From positions 558,001 through 622,000 of the forward strand of contig JACKHZ010000009.1 in assembly GCA_020638735.1 (NCBI GenBank): a stretch of 64,000 nucleotides of DNA, given 5' to 3'. This document shows positions 27,634-35,415 of the stretch, in pieces; the first letter of the stretch is position 1, and every line of letters starts with the position of its first letter. The DNA comes from Planctomycetota bacterium. GTDB taxonomy: Bacteria; Planctomycetota; UBA1135; UBA2386. The notes beneath the pieces are model-generated. The model saw only the letters and a program-made list of their open reading frames with translations. It did not search any database and was not told where the DNA came from. The position numbers and the translations under genes are program-made.

Positions 27634-27888
27634 ATGCCACCCGCAATGACCAAGACCGAGCCAGGTGTTCCCGATCGGGAATCCGTTGCCAGCTTCGTGC
27701 GGGATCGTCGACGCCAGGCAAACCTGACCCAGCGACAACTCGCGGAGCTGATCGGCTCCGGCGTGCGCGTGATCTCCGAGCTGGAGAACGGCAAGCCGAC
27801 GCTGCGCATGGACGCCGTCAACAAGGTGCTCGCGGCCTTCGGCAAGCGCCTCGGCGTCGTCGATCTCGCCGCGGAGGATCGGCAGTGA
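27634..27888 (+). CDS. hipB: HipB-like antitoxin / repressor (XRE helix-turn-helix)
   Basis: The 84-residue protein has an XRE helix-turn-helix: FVRDRRRQANLTQRQLAEL, then RVISELENGKPTLRMDAV and KRLGV, matching HipB-like antitoxins. It is expected to dimerise on DNA and repress its own operon with its partners. The third operator (27668-27681) lies inside its first 16 codons. The stop overlaps the next start (GTGA), and the module is transcribed as hipB-hipS-hipT. Confidence 0.88.
   Translation: MPPAMTKTEPGVPDRESVASFVRDRRRQANLTQRQLAELIGSGVRVISELENGKPTLRMDAVNKVLAAFGKRLGVVDLAAEDRQ
27668..27681. promoter_or_regulatory. Palindromic operator 3 of the hipBST module, inside hipB
   Basis: A second perfect TTCCCGATCGGGAA lies within the hipB coding sequence and encodes part of the N-terminal residues VPDRE. 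Its distance from operator 2 is 61 bp, the same as between operators 1 and 2. An intragenic operator could let the repressor hinder elongation or loop the DNA. Confidence 0.6.
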
Positions 27889-28229
27889 ACGACGACCACC
27901 TGCGCCGCGCGATCGTGCGTCTCGCCGGCACCCGCTGCGGCGTGATCGAGGAGCTGCCGAACGGCGGCAGCCGCTTCACCTACGACCCCGACCACCTCGA
28001 ACGCCGCGACGCGCAGCCGGTGTCGCTGACGATGCCGCTGCGCGCCGAACCCTACAGCAGCGACCAGCTGCTGCCGTTCTTCCGCAACCTGCTGCCCGAG
28101 GGCTGGCTGCTCGACATCTCGCTGACGCGGCTGAAGGTCGCGCGCGACGACCCGTTCGGGTTGCTGCTGGCGACGTGCCGCGACTGCATCGGCAACTGCG
28201 AGGTCGTGCCGGCGGAGGAAGAACGGTGA
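27885..28229 (+). CDS. hipS: HipS-like protein: HipA N-subdomain 1 as a separate chain
   Basis: The 114-residue protein corresponds to the N-terminal subdomain of HipA: FTYDPDHLERRDAQPVSLTM, LPFFRNLLPEGWLLD and DPFGLLLATCRDCIGNCEV. In classical hipBA this part is fused to the kinase; here it is separate. That is the tripartite HipBST arrangement, in which HipS acts as the antitoxin that inhibits the HipT kinase. It starts at GTG 27885 in the hipB stop and ends overlapping hipT (GTGA), so the three chains are translationally coupled. The assignment rests on the split architecture plus the motifs. Confidence 0.82.
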   Translation: MNDDHLRRAIVRLAGTRCGVIEELPNGGSRFTYDPDHLERRDAQPVSLTMPLRAEPYSSDQLLPFFRNLLPEGWLLDISLTRLKVARDDPFGLLLATCRDCIGNCEVVPAEEER

Positions 28230-29137
28230 GCCGCTGCTGGTCGTGTGGCGAGCCGATCGCGGCGGCTGTGCGCTACCACGAACACTGCCTCGAGCAGTTG
28301 TTCGGCGTCGGCCAACTGCCCGACATCGACATCGACACGGCTCGGCTGCACACGCTCGCGTTGGCGATGGTCGGCAGGGCGTCGATCTCCGGCGTGCAGA
28401 AGAAGCTCAACCTGCGCCTCGACGACAAGCGCTGCACGCTGCAGATCGCCGTCGATGGCGCGCAGTTCTTGCTCAAGCCGCAAGCGGGCACCTTCCCGCA
28501 CCTGCCCGAGAACGAATGGCTGACGCAGCGCCTCGCCGCGCTGGTCGGCATCGACGTGCCGCCGTGCGCGCTGCTCGAGCTGCGCGACGGCACGCTGGCC
28601 TACGTCGTGCGCCGCTTCGACCGCACCGACGACCTGCGCAAGCTGGCGATGGAGGACTTCTGCCAGCTCGCCGAACTCGCGCCCGGCGCCAAATACACCG
28701 CCAGCGCCGAGCAGTGCGGCAAGCTGGTGCGCCGCTACGCCAGCGAACCGCTGATCGAGCTGCTGCGGCTGTATCGCCAGTTCGTCTTCGCCTGGTGGGT
28801 CGGCAACGGCGACATGCACCTGAAGAACCTCGCGCTGCTGCGGCACGACGATGGCCGCTGGCGGCTGTCGCCGGCCTACGACCAGCTCAATACACGCCTG
28901 GTGCTGCCCGACGACCAACAGGCGCTGCCGGTCTGCGGCAAGCGCGACAACCTGAAGACCGAGACGCTGCGCGAACTGGCCGAACGTTTCGGCATCGGCA
29001 GCAAGGCGGTGGAGCGGGTGCTGCGCGAATTCGGCGAAGCGCTGCCGGCCGCGCTCGAGCGCGTGCAAGACGCGCCGTTGCCGGCTGAGATGCGCGAGGT
29101 CTACGCGGCGACGTTGCGGCAGCGTTCGCCGGCGTAG
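28226..29137 (+). CDS. hipT: HipT-like serine/threonine kinase toxin
   Basis: The 303-residue kinase lacks the HipA N-subdomain. It begins with a zinc-ribbon-like CWSC...YHEHC (Cys4, Cys7, His18, Cys21). The glycine-rich loop is SISGVQKKL (Ser53-Ile54-Ser55), the S-I-S motif that is autophosphorylated in Escherichia coli HipT. The catalytic loop is NGDMHLKN (Asp196) and the metal-binding site is AYDQLN (Asp219), so it looks active. HipA/HipT kinases phosphorylate tRNA synthetases (GltX or TrpS) and arrest growth. GGAGG at 28213 precedes the GTG start. The true target cannot be told from sequence. Confidence 0.85.
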   Translation: MSRCWSCGEPIAAAVRYHEHCLEQLFGVGQLPDIDIDTARLHTLALAMVGRASISGVQKKLNLRLDDKRCTLQIAVDGAQFLLKPQAGTFPHLPENEWLTQRLAALVGIDVPPCALLELRDGTLAYVVRRFDRTDDLRKLAMEDFCQLAELAPGAKYTASAEQCGKLVRRYASEPLIELLRLYRQFVFAWWVGNGDMHLKNLALLRHDDGRWRLSPAYDQLNTRLVLPDDQQALPVCGKRDNLKTETLRELAERFGIGSKAVERVLREFGEALPAALERVQDAPLPAEMREVYAATLRQRSPA

Positions 29138-29169
29138 ACGGGCGGAGCGGCAGCTGCCAGAGGGGAGTG

Positions 29170-29442
29170 TCAGACCGCGCGTCGCGCCGCACCAGGAGAC
29201 GCCGCGCCGCGCAGCAGCCCCGCGACACTCAGATCCTCGTCGACGTCGGGCCAGTGAAGGCCCTGACCATCACCAAGCAGCCGCCAATTGGCCCGCTGCG
29301 CCGGCGTCGCGTGCAGCAGGCGGGGAAACCAAGCCAACGGGACAATGAGGCGGCGGCCGTCGGCCAGTTCGACCGACAACTCGTCGTCGGAGATGGCAGC
29401 GCCAACCGCGCGAGGATCCACACTAGGCTCCGAAGTAGTCAC
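29170..29442 (-). CDS. DUF2442-family protein
   Basis: The 90-residue protein has the DUF2442 core: DDELSVELADGRRLIVPLAWFPRLL, then ANWRLLGDGQGLHWPDVDEDLSVAGLL. It follows a DUF4160 gene and overlaps it by 20 bp, using a GTG at 29442; a later in-frame GTG would shorten the overlap. DUF4160-DUF2442 pairs are widespread on mobile and accessory DNA and are suspected to be toxin-antitoxin-like, but this is unproven. Confidence 0.8.
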   Translation of the reverse strand: MTTSEPSVDPRAVGAAISDDELSVELADGRRLIVPLAWFPRLLHATPAQRANWRLLGDGQGLHWPDVDEDLSVAGLLRGAASPGAARRAV

Positions 29443-29659
29443 GCCATGCCTCCAAGAATTCCTGCCGATGCTCGCTCACCTGTTGTTCGAGCCTCCGAAG
29501 CTCTCTGCCACTGAGCCGGCTTGATGCCGCCAACGTTACCGGATCGAGCCAGAACTTGGCCAGCGCTCCCGCCTGCTCGATGTGGATGTGCGGCGGCTCC
29601 GCCCCCTCGTTGGAATAGAAGAAGAACCGCGTCGACCCGATCCGAAGGACGGTTGGCAT
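29423..29659 (-). CDS. DUF4160-family protein
   Basis: The 78-residue protein has the DUF4160 signature: MPTVLRIGSTRFFFYSNEG, then EPPHIHIE and AKFWLDPV, with helical RRLEQQVSEHRQEFLEAW. The PPHIHI motif is typical. It is the upstream member of the DUF4160-DUF2442 pair. Function is unknown; the pair is probably an accessory module of the toxin-antitoxin kind. Confidence 0.85.
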   Translation of the reverse strand: MPTVLRIGSTRFFFYSNEGAEPPHIHIEQAGALAKFWLDPVTLAASSRLSGRELRRLEQQVSEHRQEFLEAWRDYFGA

Positions 29660-29788
29660 CTCACGCCATGGTAGCGAGAACCGCGAAGCGGAGCTCCGGT
29701 GCTCGCTGGATCGGCCGCGCCGAGGCTGCGGCCGACGACATGCTCGACGACCTCGCCGATCGGCGCATCCTTGCCCGACCGGGGTGCC

Positions 29789-30325
29789 CTACCAAGCGCG
29801 CGCCAACCGTTCGTCGCCGCCCGCCGCGATGCGCTCGAATGCGTTGTCGAGCGCAATGAGCAGCTGCCAGCGATCGACGCCGCGCCGCGCGGCCGCGCCG
29901 TCGACGACCAGGGTCTCGAGCTCGCCGACGCGCGCGCCCTTCCACAGCTTGTCGGCCAGCGCCACGACGCGTTCTTCGAGCGTGACGTCGGGTGCCTGCC
30001 ACGCAGCGTGCGTCACGCAGACGCGCGCCAACGCCGGCGCGACGCCGCGTTGCCGCAGCAGCTGTTCGCCAGCGGCCTCGTGCCGGGCGCCGGACGCCGC
30101 CAGCTCTGCAGGGTGCAGGATCTTGCCGACGTCGTGCAGCACGACGCCGGCGCGCACGAACGTCGCGTCGAGCGGCACCGTGTGTTCGGCCAGCGCCGCG
30201 AGCAACGCTTCGGCAGCTTCGCCGACCAGTTCAACGTGTCGCAAGAGCCGCGCCGGCGCGCCGAGTTGGTGCAGCAGCGCCGAAGCGTCACCACGCGACA
30301 TCGAGGGCCCTTCGCCGCCCTTCAT
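29789..30325 (-). CDS. HD-domain protein (predicted phosphohydrolase)
   Basis: The 178-residue protein has an HD domain: an early His in RHVELVGEAAE, then VRAGVVLHDVGKI with the His-Asp pair, and a later Asp in ALADKLWKG. This metal-binding set fits small nucleotide or phosphoester hydrolases. The ATG at 30325 overlaps the stop of the upstream gene (ATGA); a second ATG at 30301 is possible. It is the last gene of a three-gene unit (DUF1801, exported protein, HD protein). The substrate is unknown. Confidence 0.75.
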   Translation of the reverse strand: MKGGEGPSMSRGDASALLHQLGAPARLLRHVELVGEAAEALLAALAEHTVPLDATFVRAGVVLHDVGKILHPAELAASGARHEAAGEQLLRQRGVAPALARVCVTHAAWQAPDVTLEERVVALADKLWKGARVGELETLVVDGAAARRGVDRWQLLIALDNAFERIAAGGDERLARAW

Positions 30326-30801
30326 CCGTCGCGCTCCACGCCGTCCGGTGCGTCCTTGAAGAGGTAGATCTCGGGCGCAGCGCCTTGCTCCAGCCGGTAG
30401 ACACGATCCCGCTCCGCGCGGAAGCAGCCCAGGAACTCCCGCGGCAGTTCGCGGCGCCAGCACCACCGCCTGGACTCGACCTCGCCGCCAGCGCCGATCG
30501 TGATCCACACGCCGTCGCAGTCGACTACCAGCAGCCGCTGCGCGTCGAGCCGGTAGAGGTTGCACGGCACGCCGAGGCCGTTCTCCGGGTGCAGCGCGAA
30601 GCGCTGCACGGCCCCGCCCGGCGAGACGACGCAGAGGGTGCGGCCGTGGTCGCGCAACGACGGGTGCGCATCCACGGCATCGACGACGATGCGGATGCCG
30701 GTCTTCGGGTCGAGCCAACCGGCGCTTTGCGGCAGCGAAGCCCCGCAGGCCGCGAACGCGGCGCACAGCACGACGACCGCGTGGCGACTCGCCGCCATCA
30801 C
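30322..30801 (-). CDS. Putative lipoprotein of unknown function
   Basis: The 159-residue protein has a hydrophobic N-terminus ending FAACGAS, a possible lipobox. The rest is a Trp/Cys-containing beta-rich segment (LVVDCDGVWITIGAGGEV) with no family I recognise. The start is a GTG at 30801 overlapping the DUF1801 stop (GTGA), or the ATG right after it. It is co-translated with its neighbours. Confidence 0.6.
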   Translation of the reverse strand: MMAASRHAVVVLCAAFAACGASLPQSAGWLDPKTGIRIVVDAVDAHPSLRDHGRTLCVVSPGGAVQRFALHPENGLGVPCNLYRLDAQRLLVVDCDGVWITIGAGGEVESRRWCWRRELPREFLGCFRAERDRVYRLEQGAAPEIYLFKDAPDGVERDG

Positions 30802-31280
30802 TTCTTCGCGGTGCGCTTTGCCCGCTGCGCCGCCGACGACGACTTGACCATCAGGCGGCCCTTGCCGGTGGCCGGCAACGGCGTCTTGGCCTGCGCGATC
30901 GCCGCCGCGATCAGGGCCTCGACCTCAGGGCTCGCCAGTCGACGCGCGCTGTTCAGTTCGACGAAACGCACCATCTTGCCGGAGCCCTGCAGGATCCCGG
31001 TCGGGTCCGGCAGCTTCGGCCCCTGCCCGAAGTACAGCGACACGCCTGTGTCGCGCCCGGTCAGCGCGAGGACGGCGTCGATGCCGTGCTCACCCGGCGC
31101 GTAGCCGATGACGACGGAGGTCGTGTAGTCGTAGGCCAACTCGTTGGCGGTCGGCAGGCGCTTCCGCAGCGCGGTGCGCACGGCGCGGAAGACCTGTCGG
31201 TGCTTTGGGTCGAGGCGATCGATCCAGGAAGCGATCAAGGTCTCGGGGTCGGGTTGGCCGCCGTCGTGGTCGTTCTTCAT
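30798..31280 (-). CDS. DUF1801-family protein
   Basis: The 160-residue protein has the DUF1801 (YdhG-like) layout. An N-terminal helix with ASWIDRLDPKHRQVFRAVR is followed by a beta core with ELAYDYTTSVVIGYA and GVSLYFGQGPKLPD. The C-terminal helical tail is Lys/Ala-rich (TPLPATGKGRLMVKSS). The start is set at ATG 31280 because the upstream frame has no conserved content. It heads a minus-strand unit of three overlapping genes. The family's function is not established. Confidence 0.75.
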   Translation of the reverse strand: MKNDHDGGQPDPETLIASWIDRLDPKHRQVFRAVRTALRKRLPTANELAYDYTTSVVIGYAPGEHGIDAVLALTGRDTGVSLYFGQGPKLPDPTGILQGSGKMVRFVELNSARRLASPEVEALIAAAIAQAKTPLPATGKGRLMVKSSSAAQRAKRTAKK

Positions 31281-31420
31281 GCGGTCGTGGTTGCGCGAGC
31301 ACGGGCAGGTCTGGCGCTCCGGCGCGATGCTACTCGGCTCGCGCAGAACAGCGGCGTCCCAGCCATTCGATCTCCTTCGACCGCCTCGAGCCTGGGGAGA
31401 GCTGGTCCGCATCATCCCGG

Positions 31421-31732
31421 CTAGCCAAGAGCCATGATGACGAGACATACGCAAACGGACAGAGAGAAGACCAAGGCCTGCAGCTTCAGAAGACCCGACT
31501 GCTTCCGGCCCCGAGCGACCATGAACCCCACGCAGGAGGAACCGAACCACAACAGCGCGAGCAAGACGCCGTGATCGAATTCGAGGCCGAATCGTCCAGG
31601 ATGGTCGAAGCCGATGTCGCCGAAAACGAGCGCCAGCAGCGCGAGACCCTGCAACGTCATGGCCACGACGAACGCGAAGCGACTCTGCGGGGCCGGCGGC
31701 CGCCTCGTCCGACGAACTGAATCCGCAGGCAT
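31421..31732 (-). CDS. Small membrane protein of unknown function
   Basis: The 103-residue protein has a basic N-terminus (RRTRRPPAPQSR) and three predicted membrane helices (about 20-38, 52-70, 83-102). I recognise no family. It begins 22 bp from one end of the attC-like site at 31755-31822, the usual distance between an integron attC and the next cassette gene. Confidence 0.5.
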   Translation of the reverse strand: MPADSVRRTRRPPAPQSRFAFVVAMTLQGLALLALVFGDIGFDHPGRFGLEFDHGVLLALLWFGSSCVGFMVARGRKQSGLLKLQALVFSLSVCVCLVIMALG

Positions 31733-31754
31733 CTCAGTTACGGTCGCTCTCCCT

Positions 31755-31822
31755 GCTCAACGTCTTTGACGCTGAGCCGCGAGCGCCTCTGGGCGCTCGC
31801 CGGCTCCTGCGCCTAGTTGGGC
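31755..31822. repeat. attC-like integron recombination site (candidate)
   Basis: Within 68 bp there is a GCTCAAC box (matching RYYYAAC) at 31755-31761 and a GTTGGGC box (matching GTTRRRY) at 31816-31822. The boxes are complementary except for one base. Between them lies a long imperfect inverted repeat: GAGCCG/CGGCTC plus GAGCGCC/GGCGCTC around a 4-base loop. Outside these arms is a further stem with an unpaired G, like an extrahelical base. Size, boxes and folding match integron attC sites. It sits 14 bp after the stop of one gene and 22 bp before the start of the next, as in cassette arrays. It is the only such site found; no integrase is in the window. Confidence 0.5.
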
Positions 31823-31836
31823 GGAGCAGACCATTG

Positions 31837-32520
31837 CTACCTCCCCGTTAGGGGTAGGAGTTTGATCCGGGTCAGCTTGTCGAAAGCGGCCTTCTCCTCC
31901 GGAGAGAAGGCTCCCAGGAACGCAACTTGGCCGTAGTCGTCCTGGTTCAGGTACAAGCGAATCGCCGACCCGGAGGTCTTGAGCAGGGAGTCGTAATTCG
32001 TCAGCACCTGTGGATCCAGCCAGTCATTATCGACTCGAAGATCCCAGCGCACATGGTCTCCCCGAAACTCGAACTCGACCCATGCCTCGCCCGCATCCAC
32101 ATCGACGTGATCCGCGATGCCGCTCAGGCTCAGGGCTCGCCCCGTCATGCGCTCAAGCCGCAGGAGGACATCGCGGTAGGCCCCGTGGTCCTCGATGCGC
32201 TCGAAGTCACACATCCAGAGATGATCGCAGACGGGTGTGAATGGCTCGCGCTCAAGATCGTTGCCGAGAGCCTCCACGAGGCCGACGAACGGGTTGCGCT
32301 CCAAGTCAACTCGCGAATGGAAAGCGGTGAGGTCCGCTTCGACAACCCCTGCGTTGAGGATCAGGCCGGCCTTGGCCAACGAGGCAAGCTGGGCCTCGAT
32401 GGTGATGTTTCTCCGGAAGAGCCCCACGTCGTTCTGCTCCTTGTCGCTGGAACTACAAGCTGAGAAGTCCCCAAGGGCGACCATCAGCACGAGGATTGGG
32501 GTTGCCCGTCGGCTTGACAT
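31837..32520 (-). CDS. Lipoprotein of unknown function in lower-G+C DNA
   Basis: The 227-residue protein starts at ATG 32520 with a signal ending FSACSSSD, a likely lipobox. The upstream frame extension has no conserved content. The mature part is acidic and mixed alpha/beta (DNDWLDPQVLTNYDSLLK, GSAIRLYLNQDDYGQVAFLG) with no family I recognise. Its codons carry noticeably more A and T than those of the flanking housekeeping genes, which suggests acquisition. Its stop lies 14 bp from the attC-like site, consistent with a captured cassette. Confidence 0.6.
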   Translation of the reverse strand: MSSRRATPILVLMVALGDFSACSSSDKEQNDVGLFRRNITIEAQLASLAKAGLILNAGVVEADLTAFHSRVDLERNPFVGLVEALGNDLEREPFTPVCDHLWMCDFERIEDHGAYRDVLLRLERMTGRALSLSGIADHVDVDAGEAWVEFEFRGDHVRWDLRVDNDWLDPQVLTNYDSLLKTSGSAIRLYLNQDDYGQVAFLGAFSPEEKAAFDKLTRIKLLPLTGR

Positions 32521-33226
32521 GTTCCGCGCGCTCTCTGAGACGGAGCTGTAGCTTCCGCCAAACTTCAAGTTGCACACTTCGGCCGACCTCCCGTCGGTCA
32601 GCCTTCCCCGTCAGCCTATCTCCCGCTCGCACTCTCGCAACCCACTGAGCTCACGACACCCCTGCAGCACTCCCAGTTCTTCGGCCGAACTGCCTGACTC
32701 CGGCGCATCGACGATGCGACCCCAGCCCGCGCAGCGAACACCCGAGCAGCGCTGAGCGCGCTCGACCTAACGAACACTCCCAGGTCTTTCGTCGCGCGGG
32801 TCCATCCATGCGCGGGCAGCGTGTGAGCGCCGACGATGCGGCACTCAACGCGCTGCACGCGGCCAAGCGACCACGGAAGTCGGCGTGCCCGGAGTCGTCA
32901 TGGTTCCAGGCGAAGCAGAGCCTGGTGAGTTCCCAGACCGCGAGCAGTCACAGCTCGACGCTGCGCGATCGTCATGGACTGCCCGTCGCGATCCCGCGGA
33001 ACGTCCTGCCCGACACAGCAGGGCCCGCGACATCACGCCGCGATCCACGCACTCCGCACGCCGTCATGCAACCCCGCCCACACACGACGAGCCGCACCAC
33101 CCCCGACCCGCAGCCTGCGGCCGTTGGCACGAGGCCATCCGAACCCAAAGGCCCACCCCTTCTCCCCGGCCAATCCCCGACCCCCATGGCCAATCCCGCC
33201 CCCACCCGGCATCATGTTCGCCCCCA
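32521..33226. other. About 700 bp without a convincing gene
   Basis: All open frames here are short and of low complexity, so I call no gene. The G+C content is lower than in neighbouring genes. I see a 15-bp palindrome, CGCATCG-A-CGATGCG, at 32704-32718. There is an imperfect direct repeat beginning CACTCCCAG at 32668 and 32775. A lone ACCTAAC at 32765-32771 lacks the partner box needed for an attC. The region must hold the promoters of the lipoprotein (minus) and of the ABC-F gene (plus). It may be the remnant of an insertion. Confidence 0.5.
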
Positions 33227-35163
<1,937 letters not shown>

Positions 35164-35167
<4 letters not shown>

Positions 35168-35391
35168 ACCAGCAGCCCAACAACCCGCTGCACGGCGTCA
35201 CCCTGAAGATGATGCTCGAGTACCTGGTCGAGACCATCGGCTGGGACGAGATGGCGCGCGCGATCGACATCAACTGCTTCGCGCGCGACCCCAGCATCAA
35301 CTCGTCGCTGAAGTTCCTGCGCTCGGTGCCGTGGGCGCGCACCAAGGTCGAGCACCTCTACCTCGGCGTGAAGCGGCGGCTCGGCGACTGA
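35164..35391 (+). CDS. VF530-family small protein
   Basis: The 75-residue protein begins at GTG 35164 inside the ABC-F stop. It has the VF530 signature: NPLHGVTLKMMLEYLVETIGW, ARDPSINSSLKFLRSVPWAR and KVEHLYL. VF530 (DUF2132) proteins are small and helical with suspected DNA-binding ability but no known role. Overlap with the ABC-F gene implies co-translation. Confidence 0.88.
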
Positions 35392-35415
35392 CGCCGCCGG
35401 CGCCGCATCGGCCGA

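Noticed and set aside
32765..32840. A second attC site starting at ACCTAAC
   Set aside because: No GTTRRRY partner box occurs within 140 bp and the internal sequence does not fold as attC does.
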